A DNA stretch of 64,000 nt. It comes from Rathayibacter sp. Leaf185 (GTDB taxonomy: Bacteria > Actinomycetota > Actinomycetes > Actinomycetales > Microbacteriaceae). The stretch is from NCBI RefSeq assembly GCF_001423885.1, contig NZ_LMPP01000009.1:153633-217632 (forward strand). Direction: 5' to 3'. Shown one piece after another: positions 6,828 to 18,196 of this stretch; positions within the stretch are counted from its first letter, which is position 1, and each line of letters starts with the position of its first letter. A model generated the notes under the pieces. That model saw only the letters and a list, made by a program, of their open reading frames with translations, was not told the origin of the DNA and did not search any database. Made by a program: the position numbers and the translations under genes.

Positions 6828-8327
6828 TCAGGCCTTCGGGCGTGCCAACCAGCGCAGCGGCATCTCGATGGTGACCTCGGTACCGCGCCCGACCAGGGTG
6901 TGCCAGTCGATCGTCCCGCCGAGCTCGCCCTGGATCAGGGTGCGCACGATCTGCGTGCCGAGGCCCGAGCCGACCTTGCCCTCGGGCAGCCCCACTCCGG
7001 TGTCGCGCACCTTGACCGTCAGCACGTCCTCGGTGCGCGTGGCGACGATCTCGACGTCGCCCTCGCGGCCGGCGAGACCGTGCTCGACGGCGTTGGTGAC
7101 GAGCTCGGTCAGCGCCAGGGCGAGCGGAGTCGCGTACTCGCTCGGCAGGTTGCCGAAGCTCCCGCTGAGCTTGGGGTGCACCGTCGTGTTGTGGGTCGAG
7201 GCGACCTCGGCGATCAGCAGCAGCACGCGGTCGAACACCGCGTCGAAGTCGACGTTCTGGTTGAGCCCCTCCGAGAGCGTGTCGTGCACGACCGCGATCG
7301 CCGCCACCCGGCGCATGGCCTGGGTGAGCGCCTCGCGGGCGAGGTCGGAATGGGTGCGCCGGGCCTGGATGCGCAGGAGCGAGGCGACGGTCTGCAGGTT
7401 GTTCTTCACGCGGTGGTGGATCTCGCGGATGGTCGCGTCCTTGGTGATGAGCTCGCGCTCCTGGTGGCGCAGCTCGGTCACGTCGCGGCAGAGTACGACC
7501 GCGCCGACCCGCTCGCCCCGGTCGCGGATCGGGATCGCGCGGAGCGACACCGTGACTCCGCGTGCCTCGATGTCGGTGCGCCACGGGGCGCGCCCGGTCA
7601 CCACGAGAGGCAGCGACTCGTCGATGACGAGCTTGCCGGTGAGCAGCTTCGTCGTGACCTCGGCGAGCGACTCCCCCTCGAGCTCGTCGGCGAAGCCGAT
7701 GCGGTTGAACGCCGAGAGCGCGTTGGGGCTCGCGAAGGTGGTGATGCCGTCGACGTCGAGGCGGATCAGGCCGTCGGAGGCGCGCGGGGCGCCGCGCCGG
7801 GGCCCCGTGGGTGCCCCCAGATCGGGGAAGTCGCCCGAGGCGATCATCGAGAAGAGGTCGTTGGCGCAGTCGTTGAACGTCAGCTCCTGACGGCTCGGCG
7901 TCCGCGTCTCGCTCAGGTTGGTGTGGCGGGTCACGACCGCGATCGGGCGGTCGGTCGTCGCCTTCTCGGAGGCGTTCAGCCGACGGATGACGGGGACGGC
8001 GCGGACGCGGGTGGGTGTCTCCTCGAACCAGTCGGGCGCCGACGTGTCGACGATGCGCGCCGTCTCGAACGCCTCGACGACCTGGGCACGCCACTCCGAT
8101 TTGATGCGCTGCCCCACGAAGTCGCGGTAGAAGAGGGTCGCCGCACTGGAGGGACGTGCGTGCGCGACGGCCACGAAGCTGTCGTCGGCGGTCGGCACCC
8201 AGAGCACGATGTCGGCGAAGGCCAGATCGGCCAGGAGCTGGGCGTCGCCGACGAGCAGGTGGAGCCACTCGACGTCGGCGTCGGTGGAGCGGCCGTGGGC
8301 GAGGACGAGGTCACTGAGGGTCGACAC
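6828..8327 (-). CDS. pdtaS: PdtaS-like cytosolic sensor histidine kinase
   Basis: This 499-residue kinase has no membrane segment. It has an N-terminal GAF-like region, a PAS-like middle (about 185-290), a HisKA_2 box EIHHRVKNNLQT with H304/H305, and an HATPase domain with TELVTNAVEHG and DTGVGLP. This architecture is that of mycobacterial PdtaS, which phosphorylates the ANTAR-domain antiterminator PdtaR. No partner regulator is next to it, as is usual. The GTG at 8327 lies 6 bases after a TAGGCT -10, suggesting a leaderless message. Confidence 0.88.
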   Translation of the reverse strand: MSTLSDLVLAHGRSTDADVEWLHLLVGDAQLLADLAFADIVLWVPTADDSFVAVAHARPSSAATLFYRDFVGQRIKSEWRAQVVEAFETARIVDTSAPDWFEETPTRVRAVPVIRRLNASEKATTDRPIAVVTRHTNLSETRTPSRQELTFNDCANDLFSMIASGDFPDLGAPTGPRRGAPRASDGLIRLDVDGITTFASPNALSAFNRIGFADELEGESLAEVTTKLLTGKLVIDESLPLVVTGRAPWRTDIEARGVTVSLRAIPIRDRGERVGAVVLCRDVTELRHQERELITKDATIREIHHRVKNNLQTVASLLRIQARRTHSDLAREALTQAMRRVAAIAVVHDTLSEGLNQNVDFDAVFDRVLLLIAEVASTHNTTVHPKLSGSFGNLPSEYATPLALALTELVTNAVEHGLAGREGDVEIVATRTEDVLTVKVRDTGVGLPEGKVGSGLGTQIVRTLIQGELGGTIDWHTLVGRGTEVTIEMPLRWLARPKA

Positions 8328-8635
8328 CCGTCAAGCCTAGGCGCTCGGTCCCCCCCTTCCGCGAGGCACCGCCGCCGTGCCCGCGGAGCGACCCGAGCCC
8401 TTTCGCCGCATCGCACGAGGCGGATCGGCGAGGTCGGTGAGACGGCGATCGAGCACCGCACCCGGGTCGTCCGGCGCCGTGTTATCCACAGTGTCGCGTC
8501 GCTGCACATGTGAGCATCCCTCACCTGCTTCGATGAGCAGGTCCCAGCGCCCCACCCTGAGCGCACCACGCACCCGCCCGAGCCGAAAGGTGACCCGACC
8601 CATGAGTCGCTCGTCATGCCACTGGAGCATCCTGC
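8328..8635. promoter_or_regulatory. Divergent regulatory region with a perfect DnaA box and small dyads
   Basis: This 308-base gap has no convincing gene. It contains TTATCCACA at 8482-8490, an exact DnaA-box consensus. Two short dyads follow: GTGAG/CTCAC at 8510-8524 and ACCTGCT/AGCAGGT at 8523-8542. The pdtaS -10 is at its left end. Confidence 0.4.
8334..8339 (-). promoter_or_regulatory. -10 hexamer TAGGCT of pdtaS (leaderless)
   Basis: TAGGCT on the minus strand ends 6 bases before the GTG start at 8327. No ribosome site is present. Confidence 0.45.
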
Positions 8636-9091
8636 ATGAGCCGCCCTTCGAACGCCTTCGACTACCGCACGCTGCCCCTGGAGGCGGGGCCCGTCGCCGC
8701 GATCGCACCGTCGGTCGGATTCTTCGCGGCTCAGCCGACGACCCGGGCGGAGCTGCCCGACCCCGAGCCGATTCTCGAGCGCCTGACGCTGCTCGTCATC
8801 GAGATCCTGGAGGGCTCGCGCGAGATCGACCAGATCGCGCGCTGGCTGACCGACGACGTCTACCGGCACCTTCAGAAGCGGGTGATCCTGGCGGCACGCT
8901 CACGAGCCCAGCAGGGGCGTTCTGGGCGGCGCACACCGTTCACCGTCGGTCGAGTCGTGGTCACGGAGCCGCGGGACGGCGTCGTCGAGGCGGTCGTCCT
9001 GGTGCACAACCGCGTGCGCACTCGGGCTGTCGCCATCCGGCTCGAGGGCATGGACGCCCGCTGGCGGGCGACCGCGATCAACGTGCTCTGA
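8636..9091 (+). CDS. Rv3235-family protein of unknown function
   Basis: This 151-residue soluble protein has a variable Pro-rich N-terminus and a conserved C-terminal domain. That domain has a helical part around residues 44-85 and a beta-rich part with VGRVVVTEPRDGVVEAVVLV, ending RWRATAINVL. This matches the actinobacterial Rv3235 family, which sits beside secA, hpf and comF in many genomes, as here. No catalytic motif is visible and the function is unknown. It is convergent with secA across a repeat-rich gap. Confidence 0.7.
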   Translation: MSRPSNAFDYRTLPLEAGPVAAIAPSVGFFAAQPTTRAELPDPEPILERLTLLVIEILEGSREIDQIARWLTDDVYRHLQKRVILAARSRAQQGRSGRRTPFTVGRVVVTEPRDGVVEAVVLVHNRVRTRAVAIRLEGMDARWRATAINVL

Positions 9092-9108
9092 GGCGTGCTC
9101 GATCCGGA

Positions 9109-9267
9109 GGAGTCGCCTGCTGCACGGCTCCCTCCTCGCTGATCGAGTAGCCCGCGCAGCGGGCGGATCGAGTCACCGGCATCGGAAGGTCGGACGTTCG
9201 ATCCTCGAGAGCCGGCGGGTCTCGAGGCGTTCCCGCGGGGCTGCGGGCTCGACCGGCAGGCGACTCC
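9109..9267. repeat. Composite intergenic repeat flanked by a 12-bp perfect inverted repeat
   Basis: GGAGTCGCCTGC at 9109-9120 is repeated in inverted form at 9256-9267. Between them lie two palindromic units in opposite orientation. Unit one, 9138-9174, has GCCCGC/GCGGGC at 9150-9164 and a GATCGAGT direct repeat at 9141 and 9166. Unit two, 9218-9254, is a degenerate inverse of it. The first unit resembles dispersed intergenic repeats I recall from Micrococcales genomes. Confidence 0.55.
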
Positions 9268-9327
9268 CTTCCGCGACCAGCAGATGCCGGGCGGCTTCAC
9301 CGCTCTCCCCTGCTGCGTCGACGAGAA

Positions 9328-9362
9328 CGGCCCCGCTCCCCCTCAGCGGGGGCGCGGGGCCG
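9328..9362. terminator. Strong GC-rich terminator of secA
   Basis: CGGCCCCGC at 9328-9336 pairs with GCGGGGCCG at 9354-9362, and CCCCC/GGGGG continues the stem around a short TCAGC loop. It lies 17 bases beyond the secA stop and may also serve the convergent Rv3235-like gene. Confidence 0.75.
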
Positions 9363-9378
9363 GACTCGGCGATGAGGA

Positions 9379-12171
<2,793 letters not shown>

Positions 12172-12265
12172 GGGGTACTCCAAAACGTAGAAGACAGGGG
12201 TTCCGCACCGGAGCACGGACCGCGACCAGCCTAGCCGGGCAGCGCTGTGCGCGGTCCGAGGTGCT

Positions 12266-12319
12266 GTCCGCCGTCGGCGGACGCGGAGAGGCCCCGGAGC
12301 GCGCGGCGCCCGGGGCCTC
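12266..12319 (-). terminator. Two adjacent stem-loops between hpf and secA
   Basis: GAGGCCCCGG at 12288-12297 pairs with CCGGGGCCTC at 12310-12319, and GTCCGCC/GGCGGAC at 12266-12282 forms a second perfect stem. They follow the hpf stop on the minus strand, so hpf and secA are probably transcribed separately. Confidence 0.6.
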
Positions 12320-12335
12320 CCTCAGAGGGTGTCGA

Positions 12336-13022
12336 TCAGCTCGCGGCCTGCTCCGCGAGCTCGTCGGCCTCGTCGCCGAGGCCGATCACGCCGTAGTCCC
12401 AGCCCTTGCGGCGGTAGACGACGCTCGGGCGCCCGGTGTCGGCGTCGATGAACAGGTAGAAGTCGTGACCGACGAGCTCCATGTAGTCGACGGCGTCGTC
12501 GACGGACATCGAGACGGAGGCGAAGACCTTCTTGCGGATGACGACCGGGCAGTAGGGCTCCTCCTCGGCCTCGTCCTCGGTGGTCGCCGTCTCGGCCTGC
12601 ACCGGGATGATGCCCGTGCTCACCTGCTCGAGGATCGCGGCGTCGGCCGGCTGGATCGCGACGACGCTGAAGTCGTCGGCCGCCGCGTCGCGGAGCGAGG
12701 TCGGCCGATGCTGGCCACGATGCACCTTCTTGCGATCCTTGGCGCGTCTCACCCGTTCGAGGAGGCGCCCGAGGGCGACATCGAAGGCCGCGTACTTGTC
12801 CGCACCGCTCGCCTCGGCCCGGACCACGGGCCCCTTGCCGATCAGGGTGAGCTCGACCCGGTCTCCTCCGGGGGCGCCCTTGCCCTCGCTGTGGCGACTC
12901 GCCTTGATCTCGAGCGCGAGGGCTCGATCGGCGAGGTGCCCCACCTTCTCCGCCTTCTCCGTCGCGTACGCGCGGAAGCGATCGGTGATGCCCAAGTTGC
13001 GTCCTGTGATGTCGATGTCCAT
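12336..13022 (-). CDS. hpf: Long-form ribosome hibernation-promoting factor
   Basis: This 228-residue protein binds the 30S decoding region and pairs 70S ribosomes into 100S dimers in resting cells. The N-terminal S30AE domain is at about 1-105 (MDIDITGRNLGITDRFRAYA). A charged linker follows. The C-terminal dimerisation domain at about 165-220 has the SVDDAVDYMELVGHDFYLF and RRKGWDYGVIGL segments. The ATG at 13022 has GGGAGG five bases upstream. A GTGACA-N17-TACGCT promoter candidate lies upstream, overlapping the comF-like stop. Confidence 0.93.
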   Translation of the reverse strand: MDIDITGRNLGITDRFRAYATEKAEKVGHLADRALALEIKASRHSEGKGAPGGDRVELTLIGKGPVVRAEASGADKYAAFDVALGRLLERVRRAKDRKKVHRGQHRPTSLRDAAADDFSVVAIQPADAAILEQVSTGIIPVQAETATTEDEAEEEPYCPVVIRKKVFASVSMSVDDAVDYMELVGHDFYLFIDADTGRPSVVYRRKGWDYGVIGLGDEADELAEQAAS

Positions 13023-13089
13023 GACAACCTCCCAGTCGAGTACGGCGTGCCGCCTTTCTCTGGGGCGGACCGTTCACGCCGTGCCACCG

Positions 13090-13118
13090 AGCGTAGACCC
13101 CGGCCACCTGAGTGTCAC
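13090..13118 (-). promoter_or_regulatory. Candidate hpf promoter (GTGACA-N17-TACGCT)
   Basis: On the minus strand, GTGACA at 13118-13113 and TACGCT at 13095-13090 are spaced by 17 bases, which fits a primary-sigma promoter. The leader to the hpf ATG would be about 60 bases. Confidence 0.4.
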
Positions 13119-13822
13119 CGAGCGTTCATCCCGAGGACCATCGGTGCCGCCGGTGAGACTCCCGGCAATCCCGTCTCCGCACGCAGGGGCGTCCCCGCGA
13201 CGGCGACCGCTCCGCGTACCCTCCCGCCCGCCGCCTCCAGGGCGCGCCGCATCTCGAGCAGAGTGGCACCCGAGGTCACGACGTCGTCGACGAGCAGGAT
13301 CGACGGCGATCCCTCGAGCGGCCGGCGCGCCCGGAAGGCTCCGTCGAGGTTGCCGCGGCGCTCCACCCGGCCGAGTCCGACCTGATCGCGTGAGTGGCGG
13401 GCCCGTCGGAGAGTGTGCGCCGGTCGTGCGCCTGCGGCCCTCAGGATCAGCGCGACCGGGTCGTAGCCGCGGCGGAGTCGGCGTCCGTAGGAACCCGGTG
13501 GGCCGACCAGCACGGCCGGCTCCCCGCCCAGTGCGAGCCGCAGCGCCGGCCGGAGGAGGACGGCGAGGGGTGCCGCTGCTCCGACCCGCCCCTCGTCCTT
13601 GAGCGCCAGCACGAGGCGCCGCACGACTCCGGCGTAGGCCGCACCGGTGACGACGTCGAGCGGGTGGTCCTCGGGGCCGAGCAGGCGCCTCCCGGGCAGC
13701 GCCGCCTCCGCCGCATCGACGCGGCACCCGTCGCACGGGCCCGCGCGGGCGGGGCTCCCGCAGGCGGGGCAGTCGGCGGGGAGGAGGACGGCGAGGGCGT
13801 CGAGGAGGGAGTCGCGGATCAT
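13115..13822 (-). CDS. ComF-family phosphoribosyltransferase-like protein
   Basis: This 235-residue ComF/GntX-type protein has an N-terminal CPACGS...CDGC four-cysteine zinc ribbon at about 18-37. The C-terminal phosphoribosyltransferase motif ILLVDDVVTSGATL contains the acidic pair and PRPP loop. In competent bacteria ComF helps process incoming single-stranded DNA; its role in actinobacteria is uncertain. It starts at ATG 13822 inside a much longer open frame. Its place between hpf and lpqB matches the order in Mycobacterium. A long palindrome separates it from lpqB. Confidence 0.85.
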   Translation of the reverse strand: MIRDSLLDALAVLLPADCPACGSPARAGPCDGCRVDAAEAALPGRRLLGPEDHPLDVVTGAAYAGVVRRLVLALKDEGRVGAAAPLAVLLRPALRLALGGEPAVLVGPPGSYGRRLRRGYDPVALILRAAGARPAHTLRRARHSRDQVGLGRVERRGNLDGAFRARRPLEGSPSILLVDDVVTSGATLLEMRRALEAAGGRVRGAVAVAGTPLRAETGLPGVSPAAPMVLGMNAR

Positions 13823-13920
13823 GCGCAGAGCCTGCTTCGGACCGACGGCACGTGGCGCGCCAGTAGGCCGACTCCGTCGCGCGGCGTCCTGTGGAGGACC
13901 ACCAGCAGCTCCAGCGCGGC

Positions 13921-14001
13921 ACCTCCGGCTCGTCGAATCCGCTTCGGCTCGCAGGAATCGCCGATTCCCACGAGCCGAACGCGATCCTGCGAGCCGGAGG
14001 T
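13921..14001. repeat. 81-bp near-palindromic intergenic element (copy 2 of a dispersed family)
   Basis: ACCTCCGGCTCG at 13921-13932 is the exact inverse of 13990-14001. The pairing continues imperfectly inward to a perfect GGAATC-GCC-GATTCC tip. Bases 13970-13999 match 375-404 at 27 of 30 positions, and 13945-13959 is identical to 26279-26293. It lies just after lpqB on the minus strand and may end its transcript. Confidence 0.6.
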
Positions 14002-14016
14002 CGGGTCGCCCGCCTG

Positions 14017-15717
14017 TCAGGACCCCATGCCGGTCTGCACCGCCAGCACCCGCACATCGGTGGCGATCGTCTGCCACGCCGATCCGCGCTGCTGGCGCAG
14101 CTCGCCGCCCTCGGCGAGGATGCGGATCTGCGTGGAGGCGTTGCCCGCCGCGATCTGCCGGGTGCCGGTGGTCGTGCCGAGCGAGGTGGCGCCGCCTCCG
14201 ATCTGGTTCATCGTCACGCTGTCCTCCCCGGTCGAGGCGCGGACGACCGAGACGACGTCGAGCTCGTCGGTCCAGCTCGCCGCGATCGCCGTGCCGAGCG
14301 TCGAGCGGAGGACGACGGGCTCGCCGACGGCGAGGGGCTCCCCGCTCGCCGAGCGGGTGATGCCCGCCATCAGCACCGTCGCCTGCTGCCCGTCCTGCGC
14401 GAACGCGAGCATCCGGGTGCCGTCCCGCGAGACGGCGAAGGAGGCGATCGAGTCGATCTCGGACCAGGCCGTCGCCACCTGGTACGAGGTCGCGCCGTCG
14501 GGCGAGTAGGCGACGAGCTGGCCGGGCGAGGCGGTCGGCACCGACCAGACGAAGCCGAGAGGGTCGATGCTCGGGGCGGCGAGGCCCGAGCGGGCGTCGA
14601 GCAGCACATCGCTGCGTCCCGGGGTGACGAGGGTCACTCCTGCCTCCGTCAGGACGGCTGCGGCCGCATCGGAGTCGGCTCCCCGCTGCTCCCCCAGCAC
14701 CACCGCGGTCGGGGACAGGGCGCGCACCTCGTCGGAGACGGCCGTCTCGGTGAGGCCCGAGGAGCCGAGGAAGCCGAAGGCGTCGTCGGTCAGCACGAGC
14801 GGCCTGGTGTCGACCCGCGGTGAGGTGGGGAGCCCGTTCGTCTCGCTGGTGACCTCGATCGGGTTCTGCTCGACCGAGAGCGTGACTCCGGTGACGTTCG
14901 AGACGTTGCCGAGACTCCGGCTCAGCTGCAGCGACATCAGCCGCCACTGCCGCTCGTCGGCCTCGAGCGCTGCCGAGTTCAGGTCGACCACGGCGCGCTG
15001 CGACTCCACCGGGACCGTCTCGGCGGCGAGCGCCGTCCCGGTCGGGAACGCCGAGACGGCCGCTCCGGAGTCGCTCAGCCAGGCGGTGGGCCCGCGCAGC
15101 AGCTCGGTGACGATCGTCGTGCTCGTCGAGCTGTCGGCCCGGGAGGCGAACCAGCGCAGATCCGGCACGAGGTAGCTGTAGCTCGGGTCGTAGAAGTAGA
15201 GCGCGTGCGTCGAGAAGACCTGCTCGAAGGTGGTCCTGTCGATCACGACTCCGCTGGGCGGGGCGCTGATCCGCCACTCGCCGTCCTCCTGGACGAAGCC
15301 GTAGTCGAGGTTGAGGGCGGCGGCCGTCGGCACCTCGGTGTAGACGCCGCTGCCGTCGACCTCGGCGACCGGCGTGATCGTGAGAGTCAGGGTCGAGGTC
15401 GTCGGCTGCACCTGCGAGCGCTGGCCCTCGTCGACCGTCACGTGCTCGCTCGGGGTCCAGTCTGCTCCGGTGGAGAGGAACTCGCGGGCGATCTTGTAAT
15501 TGCCCTGAGGGCTGGAGGCCGCGTCGATGAAGCCGTTCAGGATGTCGCGCTGCGAGGCGCCGGCGGCTGGACCGGAGGGCAGGAAGTCGTACTCGAGGTC
15601 CTGGGGCGCCGAATCCGGCCGGCCGACGCCGACGTCACCGCTGCGGGGGATGCCCGCGCAGCCCGCCAGCGCGAGCACGAGGAGCAGGAGGGAGGCGAGA
15701 GTGCGGAATCGTGTCAT
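14017..15717 (-). CDS. lpqB: Lipoprotein LpqB, accessory to the MtrAB system
   Basis: This 566-residue secreted lipoprotein has a signal peptide ending in the lipobox LALAG-C20. A GerMN-like sporulation/germination domain follows in the first half (about 130-310), then a C-terminal beta-propeller-like region. In mycobacteria LpqB interacts with the sensor MtrB and tunes cell-wall and division control. The ATG overlaps the mtrB stop (ATGA), making it the third gene of mtrA-mtrB-lpqB. A Cys-containing signal and the gene order make the call secure. Confidence 0.93.
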   Translation of the reverse strand: MTRFRTLASLLLLVLALAGCAGIPRSGDVGVGRPDSAPQDLEYDFLPSGPAAGASQRDILNGFIDAASSPQGNYKIAREFLSTGADWTPSEHVTVDEGQRSQVQPTTSTLTLTITPVAEVDGSGVYTEVPTAAALNLDYGFVQEDGEWRISAPPSGVVIDRTTFEQVFSTHALYFYDPSYSYLVPDLRWFASRADSSTSTTIVTELLRGPTAWLSDSGAAVSAFPTGTALAAETVPVESQRAVVDLNSAALEADERQWRLMSLQLSRSLGNVSNVTGVTLSVEQNPIEVTSETNGLPTSPRVDTRPLVLTDDAFGFLGSSGLTETAVSDEVRALSPTAVVLGEQRGADSDAAAAVLTEAGVTLVTPGRSDVLLDARSGLAAPSIDPLGFVWSVPTASPGQLVAYSPDGATSYQVATAWSEIDSIASFAVSRDGTRMLAFAQDGQQATVLMAGITRSASGEPLAVGEPVVLRSTLGTAIAASWTDELDVVSVVRASTGEDSVTMNQIGGGATSLGTTTGTRQIAAGNASTQIRILAEGGELRQQRGSAWQTIATDVRVLAVQTGMGS

Positions 15718-17369
15718 GAGAGCGCTCCGTCGGGGGTCGGCAGCGGCGGCATCACGATCGGTCCGGTGAACGCCTGCTCGCCCGCGTCGATCGGCGGGAG
15801 GGGGATGGGCGACGAGTCGATCCGCTCGCCGCGCCGCCGCGGGATCGTCAGGCGGAAGCAGGCTCCGCGGTCGGGCATCGACCAGACCTGCAGCCAGCCG
15901 TCGTGCAGCGCCGTGTCCTCCTGCGCGATGGAGAGTCCGAGACCGGTGCCGCCCAGGGTCCGCCGCCGGGAGGGATCGGCCCGCCAGAACCGGTCGAAGA
16001 CCCGGACGACCTCCTCCGAGCTCATGCCGTGGCCGTAGTCGCGCACTGCGAGGGCGACCGCGGTCGCGTTGCTGTCGACGGTGACCACGATCTCGCGACC
16101 GTCCCCGTGCTCGATGGCGTTGCCGAGGAGGTTGCGGACGATGCGGCGGATCCGCCGGGCGTCGAGGTCGGCGTCGAAGTAGCCGCCGGGCGCCGAGAGG
16201 GTGAGGGCGGAGCCGTTCGCGGCGGCGATCCCGCTCATGTCCGCGATCTCCTCGCTCGCGAGCCGCACCAGGTTCACGGGCTCGATCTCGAGCTCGGCCG
16301 ATCCGGCGTCGTGGCGCGAGATCTCGAGGAGATCGGCGAGGAGGCTCTCGAAGCGGCCGATCTGGCCGTGCAGCAGCTCGACGGTGCGCTCGGCGACGGG
16401 GGGGAACGCCTCCCGCTGGTCGAAGAGGACGTCGCCTGCGAGCTTCATCGTGGTCAGCGGGGTGCGCAGCTCGTGCGAGACGTCCGACACGAAGCGCTGC
16501 TGCACCCGGCTGAGGGTCGCGAGCTCGCTGATCTGATCCTGGAGGCTGTCGGCCATGCCGTTGAAGGACCGGGCGAGAGTGGCGATGACGTCCTGCCCCT
16601 TCTCGGGGATGCGGACGTCGAAGTCGCCCGCCGCGAGCCGCTGACTGGTCTGGGCGGCGACCCGCACCGGCGCGACGACGAGGCGCACGACGACCCAGCT
16701 GACGGCTCCGATCAGCAGGACGAGCAGGATGCCGGCGATGTTGAGCACCTGCTGGACGAACTGGAGCGTCCGCTCGGCGTCGGCGAGCGAGTAGCCGATG
16801 TACAGCTCGTAGCGCCCGGCCGAGCTCGGCAGCTCGAGGGTCGACCCGACCAGGATGCCGGGCTGCTGCTCACCCGCCGCGTCGAGCGTGACCGACTGCC
16901 AGTACTGCCCGTCGACGCCGTCCTGCACCCTCTGGCGCAGGTCGTCGCTGATCACGCCGTTCTGCAGCTCCCGGTTGTAGATGTCCTGCGGAGCGAGGGA
17001 GGACGCCTCCTGATCGGGCGAGCGGACGATGGCGATCAGGGCCGATGACGAGGCGTCGCGGACCGCGGTGCGCACCGAGCTCATCACCTCCTCCATGTCC
17101 TGGCGGGTGGAGACGGTGGCGGCGTCGAGGTAGCCCTGCGCGGCACGGGTGGCGCGGGACGTGTCTCCGGTCACCTGGCTGAGCCGCGATTGGAACAGGT
17201 TGTCGCTGATGCTGTACGAGAGGTAGGCGCCCGTCGATCCGATGGCGATCCCGCTCAGCAGGACGGTGATCGCGACCGCGCGGAACTGCAGCGAGCTCCG
17301 CCAGGCACCGAGGATCCTGCGTGGCCAGCGGCGGATCGCCGGGATCCGGAACCGACGGGCGGGGGTCAC
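15714..17369 (-). CDS. mtrB: Sensor histidine kinase MtrB
   Basis: This 551-residue membrane kinase has a first helix at about 31-53, an extracytoplasmic sensor loop, and a second helix around VLNIAGILLVLLIGAVSWVV. A HAMP domain follows, then the H-box FVSDVSHELRTPL with phosphorylated H299. The HATPase domain has GNAIEHGDG and GTGLGLS motifs. It phosphorylates MtrA and links division and wall synthesis to envelope state. The GTG at 17369 was chosen because it begins two bases after the mtrA stop; the frame runs open through mtrA. It overlaps lpqB by four bases. Confidence 0.94.
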   Translation of the reverse strand: MTPARRFRIPAIRRWPRRILGAWRSSLQFRAVAITVLLSGIAIGSTGAYLSYSISDNLFQSRLSQVTGDTSRATRAAQGYLDAATVSTRQDMEEVMSSVRTAVRDASSSALIAIVRSPDQEASSLAPQDIYNRELQNGVISDDLRQRVQDGVDGQYWQSVTLDAAGEQQPGILVGSTLELPSSAGRYELYIGYSLADAERTLQFVQQVLNIAGILLVLLIGAVSWVVVRLVVAPVRVAAQTSQRLAAGDFDVRIPEKGQDVIATLARSFNGMADSLQDQISELATLSRVQQRFVSDVSHELRTPLTTMKLAGDVLFDQREAFPPVAERTVELLHGQIGRFESLLADLLEISRHDAGSAELEIEPVNLVRLASEEIADMSGIAAANGSALTLSAPGGYFDADLDARRIRRIVRNLLGNAIEHGDGREIVVTVDSNATAVALAVRDYGHGMSSEEVVRVFDRFWRADPSRRRTLGGTGLGLSIAQEDTALHDGWLQVWSMPDRGACFRLTIPRRRGERIDSSPIPLPPIDAGEQAFTGPIVMPPLPTPDGALS

Positions 17370-17371
17370 GG

Positions 17372-18058
17372 TCAGGCCGGGAGCACCGCGCCGGCGCGGT
17401 AGCCGACGCCGCGGACGGTCATCACGATCCGCGGGTCGTCCGGGTCCTTCTCGACCTTGGCGCGGAGGCGCTGCACGTGCACGTTCACCAGTCGCGTGTC
17501 CGCCTTGTAGTGGTAGCCCCAGACCTGCTCGAGCAGCATCTCCCGGGTGAACACCTGCTGGGGCTTCGACGCGAGCGCGAGGAGGAGGTCGAACTCGAGC
17601 GGCGTCAGCCCGATGCGGGCCTCGCCACGGCGGACCTCGTGCCCCGCGACGTCGAGGCTCAGGTCGCCGACCTGCAGCACCGCGTTGGCGGCGACCTGGG
17701 CGGGCCGGAGCCGCGTCTTGATGCGCGCGACGAGCTCCTTGGGGTCGAACGGCTTGACCATGTAGTCGTCGGCACCCGATTCGAGCCCCTGCACGACGTC
17801 GGAGGTGTCGGACTTCGCGGTGAGCATGATGATCGGCACGCCCGACTCGGCGCGCACGTCTCGGCACACCTCGATGCCGTCCTTGCCCGGGAGCATCAGG
17901 TCGAGCAGGACCAGATCGGGCCGGGAGCGGCGGAACGCGTCGAGGGCACCGGAGCCGTCGGCGCAGAAGAAGACGTCGTACTCCTCTGCCCGCAGCACGA
18001 TGCCGATCATCTCGGCGAGGGCCGCGTCGTCGTCGACCACCAGAATGCGCGCGCTCAT
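17372..18058 (-). CDS. mtrA: OmpR-family response regulator MtrA
   Basis: This 228-residue regulator has a receiver domain at about 1-118 with acidic pocket D9-D11 and phospho-acceptor D53 (LLLDLMLPGKDG). A winged-helix domain at about 130-225 contains GYHYKADTRLVNVHVQRLRAK. It is the essential partner of MtrB, controlling cell-wall hydrolase and replication-linked genes in actinobacteria. It is first in the mtrA-mtrB-lpqB operon. A TAGCCT -10 candidate at 18121-18126 lies inside a GTTA-N11-TAAC dyad. Confidence 0.96.
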   Translation of the reverse strand: MSARILVVDDDAALAEMIGIVLRAEEYDVFFCADGSGALDAFRRSRPDLVLLDLMLPGKDGIEVCRDVRAESGVPIIMLTAKSDTSDVVQGLESGADDYMVKPFDPKELVARIKTRLRPAQVAANAVLQVGDLSLDVAGHEVRRGEARIGLTPLEFDLLLALASKPQQVFTREMLLEQVWGYHYKADTRLVNVHVQRLRAKVEKDPDDPRIVMTVRGVGYRAGAVLPA

Positions 18059-18109
18059 GAGCCTGTTCTTCCTCGTCTCGGGCCGCGCTCACCCCCCTGG
18101 GCGTCCGCG

Positions 18110-18128
18110 GTTACCGGCTCAGGCTAAC
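18110..18128 (-). promoter_or_regulatory. Candidate mtrA promoter with a GTTA-N11-TAAC dyad
   Basis: TAGCCT on the minus strand (18126-18121) fits a -10 hexamer and gives a leader of about 57 bases. The flanking GTTA/TAAC inverted repeat overlaps it and could be an autoregulatory site. No clear -35 is present. Confidence 0.35.
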
Positions 18129-18196
18129 CGACGGGGCCGAGAGGGCGCCGGGCGCGCGGCGGCAGGGTTGCGCGGGCCTGTGACAGCATGGGAACG

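Noticed and set aside
8482..8490. A replication origin at the DnaA box
   Set aside because: There is only one box, no AT-rich unwinding region, and no dnaA, dnaN or gyrB nearby.
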